Below are positions 17,104 to 25,667 of a stretch of 64,000 nt of DNA, piece by piece (the first letter of the stretch is position 1; every line of letters starts with the position of its first letter). A program made the position numbers and the translations under genes. The stretch covers positions 1 through 64,000 of the forward strand of contig NZ_JBDKSS010000005.1 in the NCBI RefSeq assembly GCF_039680535.1. Reading direction: 5' to 3'. The notes beneath the pieces are model-generated. The model had not been told where the DNA came from. It worked only from the letters and a program-made list of their open reading frames with translations, and searched no databases. Source of the DNA: Parvibaculum sp039680535 (GTDB taxonomy: Bacteria > Pseudomonadota > Alphaproteobacteria > Parvibaculales > Parvibaculaceae).

Positions 17104-17997
17104 TCATCCGAGCTTTGTATTCAGGAAGCCGGCCATCTCGTCGATCGCCGCCCGGCCTTCGCTCAAGACCGGCGCAAACCAGTGCCAGACATGAATCATG
17201 TTCGGCCAGACATGAAGATCGGCGGATACGCCGGCTTCTTTCAATCTATCGGCCAATAAATGGCTATCCGAGAGCAAAACCTCCGAACTGCCGACCTGAA
17301 TCAGGAATGGCGGCAATCCCTTGAGATCGGCGTATACTGGCGATGCTAGAGGCATCCTGCGCGGGGTTGAAGTACCCAGATAGGCCGCCGTCCACAGCTC
17401 AAGATCGGCATGGCGCACCATCGGGTCCACATTCGCCTTCGCGCCGTAGGATGCGCCTTTATTTTCAAGATTGGCCCAAGGCGAAATACAAACGGCTGCG
17501 GCCGGAAGTCTGAGACCAGCATCGCGCGCCGCAAGAAGCGTAGCGACCGTCAGACCGCCACCAGCCGAATCTCCTGCCACGGCGAGCTTCGCCGGATCGA
17601 CACCCGTCTCGATTAACCAGCGATAAGAAGCAAGTGCATCATCGACCGCAGCCGGAAATGGATGCTCTGGCGACCGCCTGTAGTCGATCAGCAGAACCCG
17701 GCCATTCAGGGCAAGAGCTATATGCGCCGCAAGATGGCGATGCGAGTCGAGAGAACCAAGCGCATAGCCCCCTCCATGCAGATAGAGCAAAACCCGCTTG
17801 CCGACGCCGACAGCCGGCGCCAGCCATTCGCCGGGAACCCCGCCGGCGGAAACCGGCGTGACCGTCACGCCTTCGGGAAGACCAAACGCTTTTCCGGCCT
17901 CGTCATACGAGGTACGAAAATCCTCAAGAGAACGAGCCTCCTCGGTCACAAGGCCCGTAAGCAGCTGACGAACGACAGCAAGTTCCTCAAGACTCAT
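17104..17997 (-). CDS. Hormone-sensitive-lipase family alpha/beta hydrolase
   Basis: This 297-residue esterase has the HSL oxyanion motif HGGGYALG (74-81) and the nucleophile Ser144 in GDSAGGG (142-148). A C-terminal HVWHWF supplies the likely catalytic His. It should hydrolyse an ester or lactone of a medium-size alcohol. GGAGG precedes ATG 17997 with a 10-base gap. It follows the D-aminoacylase-like gene with a 15-bp gap and is probably co-transcribed with it. A lactone from the Baeyer-Villiger monooxygenase at 35 kb is a conceivable substrate, but that is speculation. Confidence 0.87.
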   Translation of the reverse strand: MSLEELAVVRQLLTGLVTEEARSLEDFRTSYDEAGKAFGLPEGVTVTPVSAGGVPGEWLAPAVGVGKRVLLYLHGGGYALGSLDSHRHLAAHIALALNGRVLLIDYRRSPEHPFPAAVDDALASYRWLIETGVDPAKLAVAGDSAGGGLTVATLLAARDAGLRLPAAAVCISPWANLENKGASYGAKANVDPMVRHADLELWTAAYLGTSTPRRMPLASPVYADLKGLPPFLIQVGSSEVLLSDSHLLADRLKEAGVSADLHVWPNMIHVWHWFAPVLSEGRAAIDEMAGFLNTKLG

Positions 17998-18012
17998 TTT
18001 TGCACGCCCTCC

Positions 18013-19695
18013 TCAGGCCGCCGCGCCATGTCGCAACAGACGGCCCGGCAAACGACCTTCGGCGCCCAACACATCGACGCCATTGCGCCGGACCAATGTC
18101 CCGTTGACGACGACGGCTGAAATGCCCGAAGCATCGGAAATCAGTCGGTCTTCGCCAGCAGGCAGGTCGTAGACTCTGCGAAGGGGACTTGCGCCAACCG
18201 TTTCGGCGTCGAAGATCAGGACATCGGCGGGCATTCCCACAGCGAGACGACCGCGATCCTTGATGCCGAACACCTCGGCGGGCCGCGATGTCAGCATCCG
18301 GACCGCCTCCTCCAGCGTCAAAACGCGCTTTTCACGGACCCATCTCCCGAGAAGATGCGTGGAAAAACAAGCATCGCAGAGTTGGCTCGCATGCGCGCCT
18401 GCGTCCGAGAGGCCGAGCACCGTGCAGGAATCGCGCAGCAACGTTGCCACTTCATCTTCGTCCGCGTTCGCGACCGGCAGGCGGAACCGCGTTTGCAGAT
18501 CGCTTTGAATCGAGAGGTCCAACGCAAGATCAATCGAGTTGCATCCGAGTTCCGCTGCTACATCGCGCACCAGCCGTTCCCCGAACTCCGGCCGATCCGG
18601 ACAATGAGCGATGACCGCCTTGTCCCACGCATTGAGCATCGGACCGCGCATCGCGTCCCGGAATCCCGCTCGGAAAGAGTTGTCGGCGTAAAGCCGCAGT
18701 TTTTCCGCGCGGTCGGCTTTGTTCACCGGCGCGAAGACCGGCATGCTCTGGAACAGAAACGGCTGATCGAATCGAAATTCAAAATTGAGCGGCCTGCAGG
18801 TGACCTGCGGAAATACCGCGTAACCAGCCGACTGAAGTTCGTTTGAACGCGCCAACTGCTCGGCCGCGGAGCCTACATTCAGCACCCCGCCGCCGCCCAG
18901 CAACGCCGTCCAACTGACATGGCGGCCGGAAACGCGGTTCAATTCCGCGAATTCGTCGAATGACAGTTCCTTGCCGACAGTCGCCTGTATCACGCCTTCG
19001 CCCGCGTCGCCCAGCGCCGATGCGATCTCCCGTATCTCGCTGAACTCCGCCAGCCGGCTTGGAACCGGTCTGCCCTCGTAGCCTACATGCGTCGGCGATT
19101 TCGAGGTCGCATAACCGAGTGCGCCCGCTTCGAGGCCCTCGCGCATCAGGTTTTTCATTTGCCTGACCTCCTCCGGCCGCGCCGCCCGTTCGGTGGATTC
19201 AGGCCCGAGGGCATAGAGGCGAAGCGGCGTATGCCCCAGAAGAACGGCCACGTTGATCAACGTACCCTTCTTTTCCACGACGTCGAGATATTCGGGAAAC
19301 GTCTCGAACCCCCATTCATCGCCGAGACCGGCCTCAAGCGCCTTGACGCTCATGCCCTCGACATTCTCGAGCGTCCGCAGAATAAGGCTGCGGTGCTCCT
19401 TGCGCGTCGGTGCGATGCCGAAGCCGCAATTGCCCACCACGACCGTCGTCACACCGTGCCACGGCGAGATCGACAGCTTCCTGTCCCAAAGAAGTTGCGC
19501 ATCGTAATGCGTATGGATGTCGACGATGCCGGGAGCAACCACCTGCCCCCGGGCGTCGATCGTCGTTCTCGCACCGGCGGGGGCGTGTCCCATAGCCACA
19601 ACTTTGCCATCGCAAATACCGATGTCTCCGGCATAACCCGGGGAGCCGGTGCCGTCCACGATGAATCCGCCCACGATCTTCAGGTCGTAGTCCAT
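18013..19695 (-). CDS. D-aminoacylase-like amidohydrolase
   Basis: This 560-residue amidohydrolase-superfamily protein begins YDLKIVGGFIVDGTGSPG. It carries the metal-binding H-x-H (His61, His63) in DIHTHYDAQ and the domain end DVLIFDAETVGASP. It resembles N-acyl-D-amino-acid deacylases and related cyclic-amide hydrolases, which hydrolyse an amide C-N bond. Relatives in degradation clusters are often of unknown substrate. AAAGGGCG precedes the ATG. It lies downstream of the ACMSD-like amidohydrolase gene (58-bp gap with the palindrome TCCGTATACGGA) and upstream of the HSL hydrolase. The actual substrate is unknown. Confidence 0.85.
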   Translation of the reverse strand: MDYDLKIVGGFIVDGTGSPGYAGDIGICDGKVVAMGHAPAGARTTIDARGQVVAPGIVDIHTHYDAQLLWDRKLSISPWHGVTTVVVGNCGFGIAPTRKEHRSLILRTLENVEGMSVKALEAGLGDEWGFETFPEYLDVVEKKGTLINVAVLLGHTPLRLYALGPESTERAARPEEVRQMKNLMREGLEAGALGYATSKSPTHVGYEGRPVPSRLAEFSEIREIASALGDAGEGVIQATVGKELSFDEFAELNRVSGRHVSWTALLGGGGVLNVGSAAEQLARSNELQSAGYAVFPQVTCRPLNFEFRFDQPFLFQSMPVFAPVNKADRAEKLRLYADNSFRAGFRDAMRGPMLNAWDKAVIAHCPDRPEFGERLVRDVAAELGCNSIDLALDLSIQSDLQTRFRLPVANADEDEVATLLRDSCTVLGLSDAGAHASQLCDACFSTHLLGRWVREKRVLTLEEAVRMLTSRPAEVFGIKDRGRLAVGMPADVLIFDAETVGASPLRRVYDLPAGEDRLISDASGISAVVVNGTLVRRNGVDVLGAEGRLPGRLLRHGAAA

Positions 19696-19738
19696 GAAAA
19701 CGCCCTTTCTATGAATCGCAAAACATCAAGCCAGTATG

Positions 19739-19750
19739 TCCGTATACGGA
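19739..19750. promoter_or_regulatory. 12-bp palindrome in a short intergenic gap
   Basis: TCCGTATACGGA is a perfect palindrome in the 58-bp gap between the two amidohydrolase genes, 44-55 bp upstream of the start at 19695. It could be an operator for an internal promoter, but no second copy was noticed and chance is possible. Confidence 0.3.
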
Positions 19751-19753
19751 GCG

Positions 19754-20857
19754 TCAAACGGCAAGCTTGTAGAGTTCCGCGACGTTGTCGTGGCATATCC
19801 AGTTGCGTTCCTGCTCGCTCAGATTTTTCGTGTGCTCTTCGAGCATCGCTTGCGACCAGGGCCAGGTCGAATCCGAATGTGGGAAGTCGTTCGCCCACAT
19901 CAGGCGGCGAACGTTGCACATATCCTTCATTCTGAAGGCAACCCAGTCGTCCTGGAACGTCACATAGATGTTGTCGTTGAAATATTCGCTCGGCATGCGC
20001 TTGAGCGGCGGTGCCTTCATCCAGTAGCGATGACGCTTGTAGGCATGGTCCATGCGATACATGTAGTGCGGAACCCAGCCCGCGTCGGCCTCGACGCAGA
20101 CAACCTTGAGGTTGGGGAAGCGATCGAAGACACCGCCGAATATGAAGGTGCCCATCACGTCCTGGCAGCCACGAATGATCGACAGGAAGCCGTTTATACG
20201 CGGTCCCCGGACCTGACCCGAAAGACTGTCCGATTTACCGGTCAGGATGTGGAACGAGAGCGGCATGTCGCACTCGACAGCGGTCGCCCAGACCTTGTCG
20301 TATACAGTTGAATCATAATCCTCGACGGCGGGGTTTCCGGGCATCATCACGCCCTTGAACCCCATCTCCTTCGCATGCCTGATTTCCGCAACGCCATCTT
20401 CCGGCGATCGCATGGAAACCTGCGCAAGACCGTAAAGACGGTCAGGTGCCTCCGCGCAGTATTCCCGCAACCAGCGATTATAAGCGTCGAAGCAGGCCTT
20501 CTTGTAGTCGAAGTCGGGATGGTTGCAGATCACCATTCCGACCGTCGGATAGATGAACTCGGCCGCAACGCCGTCCTTCTCCTGGTCCGCGACGCGGAAC
20601 TTGGCGTCCCAGCCGCTCTTCCACAGGTCTTCGAAGGCGACACCCTCTGTCGTGATCTCCGCCGGATCCTTACCGGCGGCGGCCACCAGCCCCATCGGAA
20701 CTGGAGACCCCATACCATCGACGATGAAAGCGTCGCCGACCTTGTCGATCCGCTGGATGCGCGGCGCGCGATCGCGGAATTTGGGATCAATGTAATCAAC
20801 ATAGCAATGCGGAGGTTCGGTGATGTGCGAGTCCGCGGATATGGGCTTCTTGATCAT
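19754..20857 (-). CDS. Amidohydrolase family 2 (ACMSD-like) protein
   Basis: This 367-residue TIM-barrel amidohydrolase starts MIKKPISADSHITEP. The metal-binding pair is Asp9-x-His11, as in many uncharacterised family-2 members, rather than H-x-H. WANDFPHSDSTWPWS near the C-terminus holds the conserved Asp. Characterised relatives decarboxylate aromatic or muconate-type acids (ACMSD, gamma-resorcylate decarboxylase) or hydrolyse C-C or C-O bonds. GGGAGAAAGCCG precedes ATG 20857; the frame extends to 20971 but without family similarity. It is divergent from the crotonase gene at 21014, so the 156-bp gap should hold two promoters. Confidence 0.86.
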   Translation of the reverse strand: MIKKPISADSHITEPPHCYVDYIDPKFRDRAPRIQRIDKVGDAFIVDGMGSPVPMGLVAAAGKDPAEITTEGVAFEDLWKSGWDAKFRVADQEKDGVAAEFIYPTVGMVICNHPDFDYKKACFDAYNRWLREYCAEAPDRLYGLAQVSMRSPEDGVAEIRHAKEMGFKGVMMPGNPAVEDYDSTVYDKVWATAVECDMPLSFHILTGKSDSLSGQVRGPRINGFLSIIRGCQDVMGTFIFGGVFDRFPNLKVVCVEADAGWVPHYMYRMDHAYKRHRYWMKAPPLKRMPSEYFNDNIYVTFQDDWVAFRMKDMCNVRRLMWANDFPHSDSTWPWSQAMLEEHTKNLSEQERNWICHDNVAELYKLAV

Positions 20858-21013
20858 CGGCTTTCTCCCAGCGTCGCATTTGGTTTCAAGGCTGCGACTT
20901 TTAATTTGATAATCCCTGATCAGAAATATTCGCTGGCCGCGCAACCCGAGTCTAGATAAATTTACATCCATGCGATCAAAAACACATATCTGTTATTCGG
21001 AGGAGACGCGAAC

Positions 21014-21826
21014 ATGACGATGGAACCGGCCCTGCTCAAAAAAATGGGCCATATCGCCCTTGTCACGCTCAACCGCCCAGAAGCGCGCAACTCGTTCAGT
21101 CCGGAGATGTTGGTCCGGCTTGCCGGTCATTGGGAAGAGGTGCGCGACGATGCGAATATCCGCGTCGCCATCGTCACCGGCGCCGGAGACAAGGCGTTTT
21201 GTTCGGGCGCGGATCTCGGGCAACTCATCCCGCTCATAAATGGCGCCCGTAAACCGCAAAACGAATGGGACCAGAAAATTCTGGACGATCCGAATATCCT
21301 GGCCAAAGGCTTGTTGCGCACATTCGACGTGACAAAGCCGGTCATCGCCGCGATCAACGGCTTTGCCGTCGCAGGCGGGATGGAGCTGGCACAAGGAACT
21401 GACATGCGTATCGCCGCGGATACCGCAAAGCTCGGTGTGCAGGAAGTCAAATGGGCGATTTTTCCGGGCGGCGGCTCAACGGTGCGCCTTCCGCGCCAGA
21501 TACCTTATGCAAGGGCGATGGAACTGCTGCTCACCGGCGATCTGATCAGCGCGCAGGAAGCCTACGATCTGGGATTCCTGAATCGTGTCGTTCCCCAGAA
21601 GCAGGTGCTCGACGCGGCATTCGAACTCGCGGAGAAGATTGCCGCGAATGGGCCGATCGCCGTTCAGGCGATTCGCAAATCCGCCCGCGAATGTCTGGGA
21701 CGCCCCGAGAGCGAGGCGATGGGTATGGAGTCGCGCTTCGCGGCACCCGTGTTCAAGACCGAGGATGCCCGCGAGGGGCCCAAGGCATTCATGGAGAAGC
21801 GCAAGCCGAACTATAAGGGCCGCTGA
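21014..21826 (+). CDS. Enoyl-CoA hydratase/isomerase (crotonase)
   Basis: This 270-residue crotonase has the oxyanion segment GAGDKAFCSGADLG (56-69) and GGMELAQG. Both hydratase glutamates are present (Glu124 and Glu144, the 20-residue spacing of the classic pair), so true hydration of a 2-enoyl-CoA is plausible. GGAGGAGACGCGAAC precedes the ATG. It is followed after 39 bp by the luciferase-like gene. The upstream gap contains AACACATATCTGTT, which echoes the half-sites of the 12575-12613 repeat. Confidence 0.9.
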   Translation: MTMEPALLKKMGHIALVTLNRPEARNSFSPEMLVRLAGHWEEVRDDANIRVAIVTGAGDKAFCSGADLGQLIPLINGARKPQNEWDQKILDDPNILAKGLLRTFDVTKPVIAAINGFAVAGGMELAQGTDMRIAADTAKLGVQEVKWAIFPGGGSTVRLPRQIPYARAMELLLTGDLISAQEAYDLGFLNRVVPQKQVLDAAFELAEKIAANGPIAVQAIRKSARECLGRPESEAMGMESRFAAPVFKTEDAREGPKAFMEKRKPNYKGR

Positions 21827-21865
21827 AACAAGAAACCGAAATCATTACGACAGGGAGACGTTCCG

Positions 21866-22954
21866 ATGCAGTTCGGCATTCAGATGGTTTTTCAGAATTT
21901 CGACAGAGCCAACTCCGGCGTAACCGACGGCCAGGTCTATGACGAGGAGATCCGTCTCGGGCTTTTGGCGGAAGAACTCGGCTTCGACGCATTGTGGCCC
22001 GTCGAGCATCATTTCGCGGACTATTCGTTTTGTCCCGACAACACCCAGTTCCTGAGCTACATGGCGGCGCGCACCAAACGCATCAAGCTGGGCACCGGCG
22101 CCGTCATCCTTCCCTGGAATGTGCCCGTTCGGATCGCGGAAAAGGTCGTCCTGCTGGATCACCTTTGCCAGGGACGAACACTCTTCGGCATGGGTCGCGG
22201 CCTGGCGCGCAAGGAATATGCCGGCATGGGCGTGAACATGGACGAAGCGCGCCAACGCTTCGATGAAGCAAGCCCGATGATCATCGACGCTCTCGAGACC
22301 GGCTTCATCGAAGGAAGCGGCCCCTTCTATCCGCAGAAGCGGACCGAAATCCGTCCCAATCCGCGCGGCTCCTTCAAGGGGCGCATCTATCAGGTCGCCA
22401 TGTCGCCGGAATCTGTTCTTCAGTGCGCGAAGGCTGGCGCGCGGATGGTGATCTTCGCTCAAAAGCCGTGGGAGGCCCAGGCCGAGGCCGTCAAGGAATA
22501 CAGGGCAGCATACAAGACGCAGCATGGCGACGACGCACCGCCGATCATGATATGCGACTTCACCTATTGCGACACCGATCCTGCTCGCGCGAAGGAGTTG
22601 GGACAGAAATATGTGACCAACTATCTGCTTTCGGTACTCGATCACTATGAACTGGCCGGCGAGCATTTTAAAAACGCTAAGGGCTACGAGTCCTACGCCC
22701 AGGCCGTCGATGCCATTCGCGCGCTCGGCAAGGGTGGAATGGCCAAGACCTATCTTGATGTCACGGCCTGGGGGACGCCCCAGGAAATCGTCGAGAAGTT
22801 CGAATATCGCAAATCGCTTCTGGGCGAATTCGACATCAATCCCTGCTTCCTTTTCGGCGGCATGAGCTACGAGGAGGCAGCCGAAAGCATGCGTTCCTTC
22901 GCCAGACACGTCATACCGGTCCTAAGAAAAAGCAGCAAACGTAAGGTGGCTTGA
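21866..22954 (+). CDS. LLM-class (bacterial luciferase-like) flavin-dependent oxidoreductase
   Basis: This 362-residue protein has the luciferase-like TIM barrel: MQFGIQMVFQNF at the start, LWPVEHHFADYSF, and GTGAVILPWNVPVRIAEKVVLLDHL. Members oxidise substrates with reduced FMN or F420 and O2 and normally need a separate reductase. A paralogue lies at 42627-43742. GGGAGACGTTCCG precedes the ATG. It follows the crotonase gene, so the pair is probably one transcript, ending in the 357-bp region with the IS remnant. Whether it acts on an aldehyde, ketone or CoA ester cannot be told. Confidence 0.87.
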   Translation: MQFGIQMVFQNFDRANSGVTDGQVYDEEIRLGLLAEELGFDALWPVEHHFADYSFCPDNTQFLSYMAARTKRIKLGTGAVILPWNVPVRIAEKVVLLDHLCQGRTLFGMGRGLARKEYAGMGVNMDEARQRFDEASPMIIDALETGFIEGSGPFYPQKRTEIRPNPRGSFKGRIYQVAMSPESVLQCAKAGARMVIFAQKPWEAQAEAVKEYRAAYKTQHGDDAPPIMICDFTYCDTDPARAKELGQKYVTNYLLSVLDHYELAGEHFKNAKGYESYAQAVDAIRALGKGGMAKTYLDVTAWGTPQEIVEKFEYRKSLLGEFDINPCFLFGGMSYEEAAESMRSFARHVIPVLRKSSKRKVA

Positions 22955-23049
22955 CGCAATTGTTTCCGGAAGTCGTCGCGCCGGGCGGTGGGTTGGTCCA
23001 TGAATTCTGCGACGACCCGGCTTGTCGCCGATGCGCCGATGCATCGCTC

Positions 23050-23207
23050 CAGATCGAACGGGTGGCCCGCAAGACCGACCACACAAGAGACCAGGCCAAG
23101 GTAGACGTGTTCGAGATATCGAACACGTCTACGATCTCCTGCGCCGGCACTCGACGCTCGGGTACTTGAGCCCTATGGAATTCGAAAAGAAGATGCTGTC
23201 AGCTTAA
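23050..23207 (+). mobile_element. Decayed IS3-family orfB C-terminus
   Basis: The 22955-23311 gap holds the end of an IS3-type OrfB. TDHTRDQAKVDVFE reads in one frame (to about 23116), then DIEHVYDLLRRHSTLGYL and SPMEFEKKMLSA in the next, ending at TAA 23205-23207. One missing base in the DVFE(Y)IEH block explains the switch. RHSTLGY is the hallmark end of IS3 integrases. The DDE residues are absent, so it is dead. The remainder of the gap (22955-23049 and 23208-23311) shows no gene; the right part may be IS terminus. An IS3 orfA piece lies at 429-680. Confidence 0.8.
23101..23132. repeat. Perfect 14-bp inverted repeat with 4-base loop inside the IS remnant
   Basis: GTAGACGTGTTCGA (23101-23114) and TCGAACACGTCTAC (23119-23132) pair perfectly around GATA. 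It overlaps the codons of the conserved DVFEYIEHVY block of the orfB remnant. Intact IS3 genes already carry a near-palindrome here, so decay may have completed it. It could also work as a transcription-stopping hairpin after the 21866 gene, but there is no T-run. Confidence 0.7.
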
Positions 23208-23311
23208 CTCGACGTCCACGAGACGGGCAGCAGGCCACACGGCCACCTTCAGGAGGCCGCCCTCCGGGAACTGGCGGGCCGACAATTTCCAGGTCAAACA
23301 CACCTAAAACG

Positions 23312-25003
23312 TCAGATGCGTCCCGCTCCTTTCATGGCGGAAATGTAACCGAATGTCATGGCCGGGCCGATGGTCGCGCCGGGTCCGGGGTAGGAATTCC
23401 CCATGATGGACGCCGTGCTGTTTCCCGCCGCCCAAAGGCCCTCGATAACCTCACCCGACTGCGAGACCACCTGTCCGAACTTGTTGATAACAAGCCCGCC
23501 GCGCGTGCCGATGTCGCCGGGATAGAGCCGGATGGCGAAGAAGGGAGCTTTCGTCAACGGCGCCAGGTTCGGATTTTTGAAATAGGGATCGCCGTACATG
23601 CGGTCATGCGCACTGTCGCCCCTATGATAGTCCTCATCGACGCCGGTCTCGGCAAGCTTGTTGAATCGCTCCATCGACTTCGCGAGACGATCCGCCGGAA
23701 CACCTATCTTCTCCGCAAGTTCCGCAAGGCCTGGCGCCGAGACCACGTCGCCGCTTTCGTTCCACCGCTTCGGCATGGGCTGGCGCGGCATGTTCGAGGC
23801 AATCATATAGTAATCCTTGTACGCCTTATCCAGGATAAGCCATACCGGCACGCAGGACGTGCCTGTCCCGTTATGCACCTCGTAAATCCTGGTGACCACG
23901 TCGCAATAGGGCGCCGCTTCGTTTACAAAGCGATCGCCCGAGGAATTCACGATCATCGATCCCGGCAGCGAGCGTTCGAGAACGCAAAAATGCGGGTTCT
24001 CGTTGGCGTTTACGTGACTCACCGGACCCCACCAGGCGTCGTCCATCAGATCGAGCCGGGCACCAATGCTCTCCCCGGCACGAATGGCGTCGCCCGTATC
24101 GCTTTCGGCGGCAAGCGACCATTTCGAGCTTGTGGGATGCGGCAGATAACGATCGCGCATTTCCTGATTGTGGGCGAAACCGCCGGCGGTCAGCGCCACG
24201 CCGCGCCGCGCCTTGTACCGAAGCGTCCTGCCGCCCTTCGACACCTCGGCGCCCACGACGCGACCGTTCTCCGTCACCAGCGACGTCAGGGCCGTATTCA
24301 CTTCGAACGGAATGTTGGCACGCAATATGGAGTAAAAGAGCCGACCAGCGGTGCCCTGCCCCGCCGTCATTACTTTTCTTCCAAGCAGCCTGTTTGTGAT
24401 CGTGTTGAAAGCCGCCTTCATGAACTTGCGTTTTCCGTCCCAATGACGGCGCATCCGGGCGACCGAAAACAACTCGAACAGCAGGAGGCCGGCGTAATGA
24501 GTGCCCGACAGAACCGGCGGGCGGAAATATTTCTGATTGGCGCCAAGCAAAGTTCCGTTGAAGGGAACGGCTTCCAGGGCGCGGCCTTCAGGGAAGCCGC
24601 CAGTCGCTTCAGGGTAATAGTCCGAATATCCCTTGCTCCAAACGAAGCGCGTTTCAGTGTGATCGCGCAGGAACTCGATCATCTGCGGACCGTACTTCAC
24701 AAACGATTCCTGAACTTCCGAGGGCACGCGGTTGCCGACCGTGCTGGCCATGTAGCTCCTGGCCCGTTCCTCCGAGTCAGGTAACCCGCCTTCGCGCACC
24801 AGGTAATTGTTGGGAATCCAGACCACGCCACCCGATCGAGCCGTGCTGCCGCCCATATAAGGCGCTTTTTCGATCACCAGCGTGTCGAGGCCCAGATGAT
24901 TGGCCGTCAGAGCCGACACCATTCCGGCGCCGCCGCCGCCCACGACCAGCCAGTCCACTTCCTTGTCCCAGCGAATGCCGGTTCCCGCTCCGTTGTCAGC
25001 CAT
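23312..25003 (-). CDS. FAD-dependent dehydrogenase of the 3-ketosteroid delta1-dehydrogenase (KstD) type
   Basis: This 563-residue flavoprotein of the FAD_binding_2 family has the dinucleotide motif VVGGGGAGM (21-28), followed by VIEKAPYMGGSTARSGGVVWIPNN. The C-terminal region contains GTRGGLVINKFG and GNSTASIMGNSYPGPGATIGPAMTFG, characteristic of KstD and related ring desaturases. Such enzymes remove 1,2-hydrogens from cyclic 3-ketones; two rounds on a 4-oxocyclohexane ring give a phenol. I cannot confirm the active-site tyrosines by eye. GGGAG precedes ATG 25003. It lies downstream of the DUF3237 gene and the meta-cleavage operon on the same strand, suggesting that it makes the phenol they consume. 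Confidence 0.85.
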   Translation of the reverse strand: MADNGAGTGIRWDKEVDWLVVGGGGAGMVSALTANHLGLDTLVIEKAPYMGGSTARSGGVVWIPNNYLVREGGLPDSEERARSYMASTVGNRVPSEVQESFVKYGPQMIEFLRDHTETRFVWSKGYSDYYPEATGGFPEGRALEAVPFNGTLLGANQKYFRPPVLSGTHYAGLLLFELFSVARMRRHWDGKRKFMKAAFNTITNRLLGRKVMTAGQGTAGRLFYSILRANIPFEVNTALTSLVTENGRVVGAEVSKGGRTLRYKARRGVALTAGGFAHNQEMRDRYLPHPTSSKWSLAAESDTGDAIRAGESIGARLDLMDDAWWGPVSHVNANENPHFCVLERSLPGSMIVNSSGDRFVNEAAPYCDVVTRIYEVHNGTGTSCVPVWLILDKAYKDYYMIASNMPRQPMPKRWNESGDVVSAPGLAELAEKIGVPADRLAKSMERFNKLAETGVDEDYHRGDSAHDRMYGDPYFKNPNLAPLTKAPFFAIRLYPGDIGTRGGLVINKFGQVVSQSGEVIEGLWAAGNSTASIMGNSYPGPGATIGPAMTFGYISAMKGAGRI

Positions 25004-25116
25004 ATGCGTGCTCCCTAAATTTGTCCGACGCCCCGAAACCCTATGCCGCCCGCTGTTCGTTCACGCGGCGCTGCAAGCGGGCGACCCGCCACCTCCCGCT
25101 CTCCGGGGTGCATGTC

Positions 25117-25572
25117 TCAATCGTGCGCCTGCTCGTAAACCTGATACTCGATGCCGCCGGGGTAAACGCGTCCTTCGCCGACGCCCAGAACCCTGTTCAA
25201 CCATTTGTATTTTTCGGCGCCCGTCTCGAAACGCAGCTGGCTCAAAAAATACGAGTCGCCGATTTTCGTTTCTCCGCCGCTGAGCGCCGCAGTAACGAAC
25301 TTGTCGTTATATTCGAGAAAGCCCGTATAATGAACATAGATGTGTGCGCCGTCGTTCGTCTGCAGAACGATCCGCACGTCGATATGCCCCAAATTCTCGG
25401 AATCGATGACGATCCAGTCGGCGCCACTACTGCAAACGGTGCCCGTGAGGCGCTTGCCCTCGAACGCGCCCCCCGTAATGTTGGCGACAAGCCGCTTGCC
25501 ATGCGTCGTGTCGCCGATGTCCAATGGCGAGGCGACAAGAACGTGAATTTTCATCAAAGGAACCAGCTTCAT
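25117..25572 (-). CDS. DUF3237 family protein
   Basis: This 151-residue protein matches the DUF3237 pattern: a beta-rich fold with NITGGAFEGKRLTGTVCSSGADW, then GHIDVRIVLQTNDGAHIYVHYTG and YFLSQLRFETGAEKYKWLNRV. The family has no assigned reaction. Members are common in alphaproteobacterial and fungal aromatic or terpenoid degradation clusters. It sits between the hydratase gene (95-bp gap) and the KstD-like gene (113-bp gap), all on the minus strand. ATG 25572 is preceded by AAGGAT; ATG 25554 is an alternative. A non-catalytic binding or isomerase role is possible. Confidence 0.82.
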   Translation of the reverse strand: MKLVPLMKIHVLVASPLDIGDTTHGKRLVANITGGAFEGKRLTGTVCSSGADWIVIDSENLGHIDVRIVLQTNDGAHIYVHYTGFLEYNDKFVTAALSGGETKIGDSYFLSQLRFETGAEKYKWLNRVLGVGEGRVYPGGIEYQVYEQAHD

Positions 25573-25667
25573 GTGCTTTTAATCCTTATACAGAATGATA
25601 CAACCTATATTAGCGAGAAATTGCGCGACACTTTTCCTATCTGGCGCAGTCACCGGCCGTCCACGAC

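Noticed and set aside
23312..25003. Calling the flavoprotein kstD and the island a steroid degradation cluster
   Set aside because: The family fit is good, but no steroid isomerase, KshA/KshB or HsaD-type hydrolase set is visible and ring desaturases for other cyclic ketones look the same. Left at family level.
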